A stretch of DNA of 11,758 nucleotides from Planctomycetota bacterium (GCA_002695115.1 NZOA01000062.1:5901-17658); one strand, 5' to 3'. Numbered from the stretch's first letter, positions 1 to 7,868 are shown. Made by a program: numbers and translations. The notes: generated by a model not told the origin, from the letters alone.

Positions 1-392
1 CGAAAGAAGACCCGACCTATACGCGCAGCTTCAGCGGGGAGCTGAAGTTGGTCAATGACCGGTCGGAGGTGCTCGACACCTTCACCTTCCTCAACCCCAG
101 CCGGGTCGCCTATCGGCCGCAACAGAGAACCAGGATCGTTAACTTCTGGGCAAGGTACAGGTTTCCCGAGGATCTGCCGCCCGGGACCTACAAGGTGAAT
201 GTAGAGGGAAGTGATCTCATTGGGGGAAACGAGGCCTCCGCGACCCTCGGCCTGCAGGTCAGGGCCCACCCCCCCCTTCCCCCGCTGAAACCGGGGGAGC
301 TCGACAACGCCGACCTCGAGACCCTGCCTCCCTACGAGGAGCCCGAAGCGTCCCCAGGCGTTGAGAGAAACAACACCACGGACTCGCCGTAA
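1..392 (+). CDS. 3' end of an unrecognised gene, beta-sandwich-like C-terminus
   Basis: The reading frame is open from base 3 to a TAA at 390-392, so the gene begins left of the window; a TTG at 48 is only an internal leucine candidate. The visible 129 or so residues contain alternating hydrophobic strands and the segment LPPGTYKVNVEGSDL, which is typical of the last strands of an immunoglobulin- or C2-like beta-sandwich in secreted bacterial proteins. After about residue 85 comes a Pro/Glu-rich, probably disordered tail (PPLPPLKPGEL, then an acidic stretch). No enzyme motif is visible and I do not recognise the family. The final 61 bases overlap the 3' end of the convergent rsmD gene. A C8 tract at 269-276 lies in the tail region and could be a slippage or sequencing-error hotspot, which would change the C-terminus. 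Confidence 0.6.
   Translation, partial: KEDPTYTRSFSGELKLVNDRSEVLDTFTFLNPSRVAYRPQQRTRIVNFWARYRFPEDLPPGTYKVNVEGSDLIGGNEASATLGLQVRAHPPLPPLKPGELDNADLETLPPYEEPEASPGVERNNTTDSP
278..298. other. GC-only hairpin beside a C8/G8 tract
   Basis: TCCCCC at 278-283 pairs with GGGGGA at 293-298 around a nine-base loop. It is immediately preceded by CCC-A-CCCCCCCC-TT at 265-278, so the minus strand carries four or more closely spaced G-runs and could form a G-quadruplex. On the rsmD transcript the structure falls 34 bases after the stop codon. There is no U-tract, so it is not a standard intrinsic terminator. On the plus strand it is coding sequence (Pro-rich tail). Confidence 0.35.
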
Positions 393-907
393 ACGCGGCG
401 GTCATCCACCTGAAAAGGCGGCTCCCGCCTGTACCAGGAGGGCAGGCGCAGCACCATCGTTCTTTTCTCCCGGCCCGGCTCCGGGTACAGGAGCCGCTCC
501 GCCATGCTGAAAACCCTCTCGGCTCCCCCCTCCTCCTTGAATACCGTGAAGGGAGGATCGGCGAAGATGAGATCGTAGACCGCGTCAGCGGAATCATGGA
601 AGCCATAGGCGTCCCCCTGCTCGACGCTCACGAAGGCATCAAAGCCCAACAGCTCGATATTTCTGCGCAGGATAGCGAGGGAGTCGGAAGAATTGTCGAC
701 AAAATGTCCCTTCCTGGCGCCGCGGCTGAGCGCCTCGAGACCGAAGGCCCCAACACCGCAGAAGAGATCCAGGACACGCGCGCCCTCCACCTCCGACGAC
801 AGGATATTAAAAACCGCCTCCCGGACACTGTCGAGGGCCGGGCGGACGGATGAATCCCGCGGCCCCAGCAGCTTCCTCCCTCTTTGTGATCCGGAGATAA
901 TCCGCAT
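332..907 (-). CDS. rsmD: 16S rRNA (guanine(966)-N(2))-methyltransferase RsmD
   Basis: This 191-residue SAM-dependent methyltransferase is of the size usual for RsmD, which methylates N2 of G966 of 16S rRNA during 30S assembly in the cytoplasm. The chosen ATG at 907 gives the family's typical start MRIISGSQRGRKL; the frame extends upstream to another ATG at 979, but those 24 residues are not family-like. Visible features are RPALDSVREAVFNIL (substrate-side helix, about residues 22-36), the SAM-binding motif I VLDLFCGVGAFGLEALSRGA (about 45-64), and the catalytic motif IV DPPF (about 117-120). The C-terminus RRVYGESVVLFLS matches the usual end of the family; the last nine residues (TPGDASGSS) are extra and lie mostly in the overlap with the convergent gene. 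The Shine-Dalgarno sequence is weak (GAG, about six bases upstream). The gene is divergent from the acyltransferase gene at 1031. Confidence 0.9.
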   Translation of the reverse strand: MRIISGSQRGRKLLGPRDSSVRPALDSVREAVFNILSSEVEGARVLDLFCGVGAFGLEALSRGARKGHFVDNSSDSLAILRRNIELLGFDAFVSVEQGDAYGFHDSADAVYDLIFADPPFTVFKEEGGAERVFSMAERLLYPEPGREKRTMVLRLPSWYRREPPFQVDDRRVYGESVVLFLSTPGDASGSS

Positions 908-1030
908 ATTCAGCTCGGTAATACAAACAACAACGGCGACCCCGGGCCCCACAAGCGGGACCGCGGCGGACGGAATCATACACTCCCGACATATTGACCG
1001 ATGAACCCCTTTTAAGGCAATGTATTGGGC

Positions 1031-1789
1031 ATGCTCGAAGGTACCTACTCAGTCCTGATCATCATCGCCGTGGTGCTCGTGGCGCTCCCCGCCGCCTTGA
1101 TCGCGCTCTGCTGTCTTCTCGCCCCGTTCCTGCGCGGCCCCGAGGACACCTTCATGCTCTCTGTTTCCCGGCTGTTGAACACGATCTACTGCCGCGTCTA
1201 TCACCAGCTGAAGGTAATACCGGGAAACGATCATATTCCGGATTCCGGCCCCTTCATCCTTGTCGCCAACCATACCTCAGGGGCGGATCCGTCCCTGGTC
1301 AGCTGCCTTACCAATAGGTGGATACATTACCTGATGGCGCGCGAATACCATGAGACCTTCGGGATGCACTGGTTCTTCAATGCCATCATGGGCGCGATCC
1401 CCGTAAACCGGGATGGAAACGATCTGCGTGCCACCCGCTCCACCCTCAGAATGCTCAAGGAAGGCAAGGGCATCGGCCTGTTCCCACAGGGCGGAATTCG
1501 AACACCTGAAGAGCTCGAGGGTGAAAACGCCGCCAAGATGGGCGCCGCCCTGTTCGCCCTCTGGTCCGGGGCTCCGCTGATCCCTGTTTATATCAAGGGC
1601 GCGCCCGCCTTCGACTCCATCCTGCTGGGTATCATCTGCCCTTCGCGCAGCCGTCTCTACGTTGGCGAGCCCCTTACCTTCGAGGACGCAGGGAAAAGAC
1701 CCAGCCGGGAAAAGATAGAAGACGCCTCCGAAAAGATCCTCGATGCCATACGCCTGCTGAAAGAAGAGGCCGAGCCGGAAAACGACTGA
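1031..1789 (+). CDS. 1-acyl-sn-glycerol-3-phosphate acyltransferase family protein (PlsC-like)
   Basis: Predicted membrane-bound acyltransferase that would acylate lysophosphatidic acid, or a related lysolipid, in phospholipid synthesis. An N-terminal hydrophobic segment (YSVLIIIAVVLVALPAALIA, about residues 6-25) is a membrane anchor. The four acyltransferase blocks appear in order: NHTSGAD (motif I, NHx4D catalytic His-Asp, about residue 77), AIPVNRDGND with the motif II Arg (about 120), LFPQGGIRTPEE (motif III, here FPQGGIR where FPEGTR is usual, about 153), and LIPVYIKGAP (motif IV, about 183). Length, about 252 residues, is normal. A TTG two codons upstream (1025) lies seven bases after AAGG at 1014-1017, so it is a realistic alternative start; the ATG is 13 bases away. 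The motif III change Glu to Gln means the exact substrate should be left open. The gene ends 19 bases before the stop of the convergent giant gene, with no hairpin in between. Confidence 0.85.
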   Translation: MLEGTYSVLIIIAVVLVALPAALIALCCLLAPFLRGPEDTFMLSVSRLLNTIYCRVYHQLKVIPGNDHIPDSGPFILVANHTSGADPSLVSCLTNRWIHYLMAREYHETFGMHWFFNAIMGAIPVNRDGNDLRATRSTLRMLKEGKGIGLFPQGGIRTPEELEGENAAKMGAALFALWSGAPLIPVYIKGAPAFDSILLGIICPSRSRLYVGEPLTFEDAGKRPSREKIEDASEKILDAIRLLKEEAEPEND

Positions 1790-1808
1790 CTATCCGGCAG
1801 GCGAAAAC

Positions 1809-4800
1809 TCAGGGGCACCAGAGCCCATCCGGGGTCTGGTCGGTACCGGGCTTCGGGAAGGGGGCGGGCGGAGGAGCGCCGGCGGAGAACAGGTAGCGCA
1901 GAAGAAAAACGGCATCGGAGACATCCGGCTGGCCGTCATCATTGGCATCCAGCACATCCAGGCATTCGGCCCCCGGACCGCCCCTGAACAGGTACTCGAG
2001 AGTGGCGATCGCATCGGATACGTCCACCGTTCCATCCTCGTTGGCGTCAGCCCGCAGAAAAACCGTCTCTTCAGGTTCCGGTCCGCCGCCCTCAAAGCCG
2101 AAGGCCCCCATATCGCTTCCCTCCCTGCCGACACCGAGGCAGGGAGACCCTTCGGAGAGAGTATAGTCGAGACCGGCGGGATCGCTGAAGAGAGGATCCA
2201 CGGAAATATTGCCCTCGCCGGGCCATTCAACCATCCCGATGTTCGAGAAATCGAATGCCACCGTCGACAGGTCATCGACAATGACATCCACGGCATTTCC
2301 CCAGCAGATCACGCTGTGGAAGGTCGCGTGTCCGCCCTCGTTGCTGTCATCCTTGGCAAAGAGCGCGATACCCTCCCGGCACTCGGTGATGGTGTTGTGA
2401 TCGCCCTCGGAAATCGTGATCCCGTTCTTGATCGCCATACCCGTACCACAGCGAACGATCAGGTTGCCGGTGATCGTCGGGTGACCCTGGTCGCCGACAT
2501 CTTCGATGGAGATCGCCTTGTCGGCTATGTTCACGAAGATGTTGTCCTTGATGTCTACGGACACCTCGCCGAGATCGACTCCGTCATCGGAGCTTCCGAT
2601 GAAGATACAGCCCTCGATCCGGGAGCGTCCTTCACCGCTTCCGTCAAAATCGATCGCGTCGCTGTTCCCGGTCATATTCTCGATGATCGTGTCCACGACA
2701 ATAGCGTCGGAATCCTCACAATGGATTCCCTCGAAGATGTCCCGGATCCTCGTGCGGCGGACCTCGAGCACCGCATCCACTCCATCGATGGCGTTTGAGG
2801 GGATGTCCGCCAGGAAACAATCCGTCACGAGGAGACGGGAATCCGTCGGCGCGATGCAGCCCTCATAGTCATCCGGGCTCGAGCCTCCCCTGATATCACA
2901 AAAACTCAAGAGATGGGTCGGGTCGTCATCGTCGGTTCCGGTCTCGTTGAAAGCGATCCCTCCCCACTCGTCGGCGCAGGAGAAGGCCCGCATGATGATC
3001 GGAGCTTCGGCGCTGCCCTCGGCCCGCAACTCGCCGCTTACGATGATCGCGGCATCATCATCAGCCAGCACCACGGTGCCCGGCCGAATCCGCAGGGTGA
3101 CCCCATCGGGGACCCTCAATTCACCCCGCAACCTGTAGGGGCCTCCTTCGGCGGTCCACTCCGTATCCTCATCCAGGCTGCCATCGTAATCACGGAAGTC
3201 GCCCTCGAAGCGGTGAACCGTTGCCTGGAAACCAGCCACCTGCTCCCCGCCGCCGGCCTCCTGGTCAAATGCCGTGACCTCGACGAGATTTTCTCCTTCC
3301 TCGAGGCCATCGACCGCTACCCGCCAGCGCAGGCCGTAGGGCCCCCTGCCGCCGGTTATCATCTCGAGGGTCGCCTCGCGGCCGCGGACGACCACGGACC
3401 TGGTATTGACCGGATCCGCCAGGCCCTCGAGGACCAGGGTCGAACCGGTGGTATAGAGATGGTCGCCGCAGCCTCCCGTGGGGCCCGCGATGGCCCCAGC
3501 AAGGGTGGAAGAGAGCACCGGGATCACGGTGAAATCGCTCGAGGGAAGGGACCCGTTGATCCCCACCACGCAGAGAACGTTCTCACCCGGCCCTAGCTTG
3601 TCCAAGGCGATATCGTAGCGATCGAGGTCGTTGCCCGCCTCATGGTTGGAGGTCGAGGTCGATTCGAAGTCGATGAGTCCATCGGGAGCGTTGTTTGACC
3701 GGGCGACCTCCTCCCCGTTGACGAAGGCGACAAAGGCGTCGTCATAGTCCATAACCAGGGTGAGGGCGCCTATGGCGGCCAGATCTTCGACCTCGAAGGT
3801 CTTCCTCAGGAAAACGGTCGTGTAGTTGTTTCGCATGTCGTTGAGAACAGTCGCGTCATCTCCATCGGCGTAACCGAAACCGCTCTGCCCCGTCTCCCAC
3901 TCCTGATCGTCATAATCGACACGGGTCCAGGCGAGGCTGTCGCCCGGTGGATTTTCCCTGCCCCGGAAGAACCTCCAGGAGTCCCCACTGGCGATAACCT
4001 CAATGCCGCCATCCTGGTTGCGGCGGGCGCCGCCCTCCACACCCAGCGTGATGTTGGCATCGAAGTAGCCCAGGCGCTCTGTCACCGTCGTATCTGTCTC
4101 ATCGACCACATCGTAAATATCGTCAGGAGCGAACATCACGTCGGCATAGCCGTAGCGCTGGCGCATCTGGCCGCGCGAGAAAACTCCTCTCCTGGCCTTG
4201 ATCAGCTCCTCGTAGTAAAGACGGGCGAACTCGGGTACGGAGAAAAAACGCACGAGCGCGTCCGCTTCCGGACGGAAGAGGCGCTCATTGGATCCGGTGA
4301 AGGTCTCCTCGAGGTCCCAGCAGAGGATCAACCACTTGCCGGCATCGGGACGATCGGCATCCTCGGGCATGTGATAAAGAAAATAATCCTCGCCGCCATC
4401 ATTCCAGATGCCTCCATCGCTATTGGTTATGCAGGCCATCACCGCGAAGAAGCGGGCCCACTGGCGAACGTCGAGCATCTCCTCAGCACGCTGCCTGAAC
4501 TCGGCCTGGGGAGTTTCACCGGCATCGAAGAATCTCGTCAACGCGATGATGTCACTGAAGTCATCTTCGTCATTGTTGGTTTTCTTGTCGTAGATAAGGC
4601 GGTAATCATCGACATCTTCGCCCTGGTATCGAAGATCCCCCATTCGCTCTCGGCCGCCGAAACCGCCGAGGCCGCCGGGATCCATCGGACGGTAGAGATT
4701 GCCGTGGGCGTTGCCGGCGAAGAACCTGTCGAGGAAGGTCTCATCATAAGCTTCCTTGCGAATGTAGCGGGTATCGAAATCCCGGTTCACCACTCCGGCA

Positions 4801-7664
4801 AAATGCAGGACGGCGTTCCATTCCTGCGGATAAGGCTCACCCATCCTTCGATAGAGATCGGATGAGAGCAGCTCGGTGAAGGTCGAGGTTCCGAAATCAT
4901 TCCCGTTGCCCGCCAGCAGGTTCATATTACGAATCCCCTTGCAGGAATTCTCAGGCGCCAGGCGGATCTTGAAGGCCTTGTTGTTCAGCTGACGCGAGTT
5001 CTCCCCGCGGTAGCGGACACCAACGCAATAGAAGATCTCTCCATCGCAGATCAGCGTCGCCGGCAGGAGAACGTTGCTGTCTTCATCTCGATCCTCGAGC
5101 TCATCGCTGTCGTTGGGATTCATGACGATCCGGAACACCTCCGCGCCGGTGGAAGGAGGACTTGAATTGTCAACCTCGTAGAGATAGAAAACGCCCTGGA
5201 AATTCCGGAAGGGATCGGCCTCCGGCTCCAGCGGCATCCTCGTGCGGCCTCCGGCCGCGGTCGATGTGACGATCGAGAAGCGAACGACATCTCCGTCATC
5301 CTGGGCGGGAATCCCCGCTGAATACTCTCCATCCGCCGCGATCTCATCAGCGCCTTCTCCATCATCCCTGAGGAGAGAACTGCCGGAATCACCTCCGGCT
5401 ACCGACCACTGGACCTCGGCCTCGGTCAGCTCCTCGACCGTTGTGATCGAGCAGGTCACCACGACGATGTCGTCGCTGCCGGGCACGGCAGGGGAATGTT
5501 TCACCGATCGAACCGAGGGAGCGGGATCCGCCTCGAAGACCGAATTCCGAGTCCCGGGGGTGCCGCCATCTTCACTGGAGGCTCGCCACGAGACTCCCGC
5601 CCTATTGCCGAGGCCGGGATTGACCAATTCGAGGGAGGGTCCTTCGCCATCGGCCCCGCTCGGCCAGGCGCTGCCGCGGAAGGTACGATCATCTACTCCA
5701 TTTTCGGGGTCCTCATCATTGCTCGCGCCCCCATCCCCGTAGACCACCCGGTCGACACGGTTACCGAGACTGTCGCGCAAATTGACCGTATCGGTAGAGT
5801 GGTTGAGCCGCCCGGACCAGTCTCCGACGGCATTTTCGACGCCCTCGTGAATGGCTGAAAAGTCCGCCAGGGACGAAGCGACAACCAGGTAACCCCCGGC
5901 GCCCAGGGTTGTCCCGGGCTCAAAGGTGTACCTGATTCCATTGGTGATCTTCCATCCCGCAAGATTGACAGCATCCTCGCTCCGGTTGAACAGCTCGACC
6001 CATTGATGGGCATCGGAACACTGGCTGTCACATTCCTCATCGGCGGGAACATAGGGCGGATGAAAATGAAGCTCGTTGATGACCACCGGCGTACTGTAGG
6101 TATAGACGTTGCTCGCGCCACTGGTCGGCTGATCGAGCACGTAGATGTCCTCATCCCCCTCGGGGAACCGGCCCACGCTGCGGCCGGGAGTTTCGATTTC
6201 GACATCGATGTCATCGAGGATGGTCCGGCCATCCGGGGCAAGCAGGACGTAGCGGGCCCCCCCGGAGGGAACGGGAATGGCCAGCACCTCCCGATCAAAG
6301 GTAGCAAACTCGCCCGGGGCGAGAACCGTTCCACCGGGTATCTCGTAGAGGAAATTTCCGCGGCTCGAGAGCAGAACGCTGCCCCCAAGATCGAGCTCTT
6401 CATCCTCGGAGTTGAAGAGTTCGATGAAGCCGGGGTCGTCCCCCTCGCCGGCCTGCAGCTCGTTGATAACCCTGCCCACGTAGGGATTACCGGCGACGGC
6501 ACCCTCCTCGGCTCTGAAGTCCTCTACCATGACCAGGTCAACGCCGATGTAGAAGTCCCTGCTGTCCCTGGTGTTGTTCACGCCATGGACCGCGAGGACA
6601 TTCGCGCCCTCGACCAGGAGACCCGCGATATCCGGAAGCTCGATGGCGAGCGTTTCATTGCGGCTCCTATCCCCTAGCGCATCAAAGGCGACCGGCTCGC
6701 CGGGGTCGCCGACATTGTCCCTGGCCACCTCCGTGCCATTGACATAGGCGACAAAAGCATCGTCGTAGGAAACAGAGAGACTAAGAGCCAGCGTTCCCTC
6801 CGAGATCCCCGCCAGGGTTTCCTTGCTCACGGTAAAGGCGCTGCGGATGTAGTAGGTATTGAACTGCCCCCGCATATTGTCGATCTGGGTCGTGAAATTG
6901 AATCCGGGCCGCTGCCCGTACCCGAAGCTGCCCTGGGCCGTACCCCACTCCCCGTCATCAAATTCGATGCGGGTCCAGGCATCGATGGGATCCGAGGGAT
7001 TGGAGCGACCGGCAAAGGTCCGCCACAGCCCCTGCGAGGAGACCACGGACCTCGGCCCTCCCTGGGCCAAGCGCGAGGGCAGCACCCTGCGGGAATTCAC
7101 CTCACCGGGAGTGCCTCCGAGAAATCTACTCGGTCTCCAGTTCCTCGGCAGGTCGTTGGCATTATCGACACCGGTAAACTCCAGTGACGGACCGCGCCCA
7201 TCGGGGCGGGCGGACCACGGCGTCCTGTCCTCGTAATGAACCCTGCTGATCATCAGCCCCCGGGCATTGACGAGCTCGAGAATCTCTCCGCCATTGTCGA
7301 GCTGGCCCAGGTAAGGTCCCAGGACTCTCCGCAGGCCATAGCGGGCCGCAGCGGCGGCCGGATCCGGGCTGAGAACGAGGTATTCCCCCGGCTCGATCAG
7401 GGTGCCGGCGGAAAAGACGAAATCGACGCCGCGGGAAAACTCCCAGCCCCCGAGCTCCAGGGTCGTGCCGCCGCGGTTGAAGAGCTCGATGAACTCCAGG
7501 CTGTCCTCGCCGCCATTGTCGAACACGTTGTAGTTCAACTCATTGATGACGACATCGAAGTCATCGGCGCGCAGCTCCGCCCCGGTGAGCGGCAGAACCG
7601 CAAAGATACATAAAACCATCATCCGCCGGATGGCAGAATAGAAGATACCCTCTAGTGCTTTCAT
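1809..7664 (-). CDS. Giant secreted multidomain protein: lamin-tail, CotH kinase-like, beta-helix, dockerin-like
   Basis: The 1951-residue product starts with a signal peptide (basic residues RR at 13-14, hydrophobic MVLCIFAVLPLTGA, cleavage probably near 30-33). Domains in order: lamin-tail 1 (36-190, VINELNYN, FIELFNRG, closing GGTPGEVN); jelly-roll-like module A (213-382); lamin-tail 2 (396-520); lamin-tail 3 (525-707, closing GGTPGTRN, with two extra Cys at 545 and 549); a linker beta domain with DDGEGADEIAADGEYSAGIP (713-825); a CotH kinase-like domain (842-1205; VGVRYRGENSRQLNNKAFKI, then DYFLYH and CWDLEETF); jelly-roll-like module B (1226-1388); an Ig-like segment (1395-1485); a right-handed beta-helix (about 1500-1860, opening with LRIRPGTVVLADD and closing with VDPLFSDPAGLDYTL); two EF-hand-like loops, DANEDGTVDVSD and DANDDGQPDVSD, forming a dockerin-like unit (1867-1927); and a Pro-rich tail ending PDGLWCP. 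CotH proteins are atypical secreted kinases; here the usual WDLD reads WDLE (1116-1119). The protein is strongly acidic, which fits calcium binding at the cell surface. Translation probably starts at 7664, with GGAAAGAG directly upstream. Function is not known; surface attachment or adhesion is inference. Confidence 0.9.
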   Translation of the reverse strand: MKALEGIFYSAIRRMMVLCIFAVLPLTGAELRADDFDVVINELNYNVFDNGGEDSLEFIELFNRGGTTLELGGWEFSRGVDFVFSAGTLIEPGEYLVLSPDPAAAAARYGLRRVLGPYLGQLDNGGEILELVNARGLMISRVHYEDRTPWSARPDGRGPSLEFTGVDNANDLPRNWRPSRFLGGTPGEVNSRRVLPSRLAQGGPRSVVSSQGLWRTFAGRSNPSDPIDAWTRIEFDDGEWGTAQGSFGYGQRPGFNFTTQIDNMRGQFNTYYIRSAFTVSKETLAGISEGTLALSLSVSYDDAFVAYVNGTEVARDNVGDPGEPVAFDALGDRSRNETLAIELPDIAGLLVEGANVLAVHGVNNTRDSRDFYIGVDLVMVEDFRAEEGAVAGNPYVGRVINELQAGEGDDPGFIELFNSEDEELDLGGSVLLSSRGNFLYEIPGGTVLAPGEFATFDREVLAIPVPSGGARYVLLAPDGRTILDDIDVEIETPGRSVGRFPEGDEDIYVLDQPTSGASNVYTYSTPVVINELHFHPPYVPADEECDSQCSDAHQWVELFNRSEDAVNLAGWKITNGIRYTFEPGTTLGAGGYLVVASSLADFSAIHEGVENAVGDWSGRLNHSTDTVNLRDSLGNRVDRVVYGDGGASNDEDPENGVDDRTFRGSAWPSGADGEGPSLELVNPGLGNRAGVSWRASSEDGGTPGTRNSVFEADPAPSVRSVKHSPAVPGSDDIVVVTCSITTVEELTEAEVQWSVAGGDSGSSLLRDDGEGADEIAADGEYSAGIPAQDDGDVVRFSIVTSTAAGGRTRMPLEPEADPFRNFQGVFYLYEVDNSSPPSTGAEVFRIVMNPNDSDELEDRDEDSNVLLPATLICDGEIFYCVGVRYRGENSRQLNNKAFKIRLAPENSCKGIRNMNLLAGNGNDFGTSTFTELLSSDLYRRMGEPYPQEWNAVLHFAGVVNRDFDTRYIRKEAYDETFLDRFFAGNAHGNLYRPMDPGGLGGFGGRERMGDLRYQGEDVDDYRLIYDKKTNNDEDDFSDIIALTRFFDAGETPQAEFRQRAEEMLDVRQWARFFAVMACITNSDGGIWNDGGEDYFLYHMPEDADRPDAGKWLILCWDLEETFTGSNERLFRPEADALVRFFSVPEFARLYYEELIKARRGVFSRGQMRQRYGYADVMFAPDDIYDVVDETDTTVTERLGYFDANITLGVEGGARRNQDGGIEVIASGDSWRFFRGRENPPGDSLAWTRVDYDDQEWETGQSGFGYADGDDATVLNDMRNNYTTVFLRKTFEVEDLAAIGALTLVMDYDDAFVAFVNGEEVARSNNAPDGLIDFESTSTSNHEAGNDLDRYDIALDKLGPGENVLCVVGINGSLPSSDFTVIPVLSSTLAGAIAGPTGGCGDHLYTTGSTLVLEGLADPVNTRSVVVRGREATLEMITGGRGPYGLRWRVAVDGLEEGENLVEVTAFDQEAGGGEQVAGFQATVHRFEGDFRDYDGSLDEDTEWTAEGGPYRLRGELRVPDGVTLRIRPGTVVLADDDAAIIVSGELRAEGSAEAPIIMRAFSCADEWGGIAFNETGTDDDDPTHLLSFCDIRGGSSPDDYEGCIAPTDSRLLVTDCFLADIPSNAIDGVDAVLEVRRTRIRDIFEGIHCEDSDAIVVDTIIENMTGNSDAIDFDGSGEGRSRIEGCIFIGSSDDGVDLGEVSVDIKDNIFVNIADKAISIEDVGDQGHPTITGNLIVRCGTGMAIKNGITISEGDHNTITECREGIALFAKDDSNEGGHATFHSVICWGNAVDVIVDDLSTVAFDFSNIGMVEWPGEGNISVDPLFSDPAGLDYTLSEGSPCLGVGREGSDMGAFGFEGGGPEPEETVFLRADANEDGTVDVSDAIATLEYLFRGGPGAECLDVLDANDDGQPDVSDAVFLLRYLFSAGAPPPAPFPKPGTDQTPDGLWCP
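3501..3989 (-). repeat. Jelly-roll-like module, copy B, in the giant protein
   Basis: Residues 1226-1388 of the giant protein, directly after the CotH-like domain. It matches copy A along its whole length: SWRFFRGRENP for LWRTFAGRSNP, AWTRVDYDDQEW for AWTRIEFDDGEW, GFGYA for SFGYG, and YDDAFVAFVNGEEVARSN for YDDAFVAYVNGTEVARDN, ending ENVLCVVGING for ANVLAVHGVNN. The two copies are about 840 residues apart, so they are a dispersed and diverged internal duplication and not a tandem repeat. Confidence 0.75.
6519..7028 (-). repeat. Jelly-roll-like module, copy A, in the giant protein
   Basis: Residues 213-382 of the giant protein. The module opens with LWRTFAGRSNP, followed by AWTRIEFDDGEW and SFGYG, and contains the signature YDDAFVAYVNGTEVARDN (about 300-317) and a closing strand ANVLAVHGVNN. 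The pattern of a Trp plus DDxxW opening and a YVNG strand is like the beta-jelly-roll carbohydrate-binding-type fold at the N-terminus of family 2 glycoside hydrolases; that fold assignment is inference. It sits between lamin-tail domains 1 and 2. Confidence 0.75.
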
Positions 7665-7697
7665 CTCTTTCCGCCCCCCACATTGCTCTCTGAGAAT

Positions 7698-7752
7698 GGG
7701 TCTACTATTGGTCCGTGTTTCTTCGTAGATCCGTAGCTCCTATTTTAGACCC
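7698..7752 (-). promoter_or_regulatory. Inverted repeat and possible -10 box in the leader of the giant gene
   Basis: The 204-base gap 7665-7868 separates the small hypothetical gene from the giant gene. In it GGGTCTA and TAGACCC (7698-7704 and 7746-7752) form a perfect seven-base inverted repeat 41 bases apart. TAAAAT, read on the minus strand (7742-7747), is a five-of-six match to a -10 hexamer, but I see no convincing -35 at the right distance. Farther upstream CGTCGGC and GCCGATG can pair around a 12-base loop. I see no clear terminator for the upstream genes in this gap. Confidence 0.3.
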
Positions 7753-7868
7753 GGCATCGGCCCAGAATCTACTGCCGACGCCCATAAAAAGAAAACCGAC
7801 TCGCGCTTGGACAACCAGCACAAGGCAGGTGAAACCCCGCCCCGGAACTGGTTTTCAAGCGCCGGTGG

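Noticed and set aside
908..979. N-terminal extension of RsmD to the ATG at 979
   Set aside because: The 24 extra residues are hydrophobic but not family-like, while MRIISGSQRG at 907 is the standard RsmD start.
975..980. TATGAT on the minus strand as a -10 box for rsmD
   Set aside because: It matches five of six consensus bases, but no -35-like hexamer lies 16-18 bases upstream and there is no extended -10.
5693..6502. Long minus-strand frame (269 codons) and other long frames on both strands within the giant gene, such as plus 6003-6677 and 2913-3596
   Set aside because: They lie wholly inside the giant reading frame, whose product has clear domains from end to end. Their translations are low-complexity (Ser/Pro/Arg or Ala/Gly-rich) with no domain, as expected for alternative frames of GC-rich DNA.
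7725..7737. Short direct repeat CGTAG-ATC-CGTAG in the leader of the giant gene
   Set aside because: Two five-base copies are too short to separate from chance, and no further copies or CRISPR-like spacing are present.
7820..7868. Possible terminator after the small hypothetical gene (AACCAG and CTGGTT arms)
   Set aside because: The arms are only six bases with a loop of about 29 bases, and no T-run follows directly.
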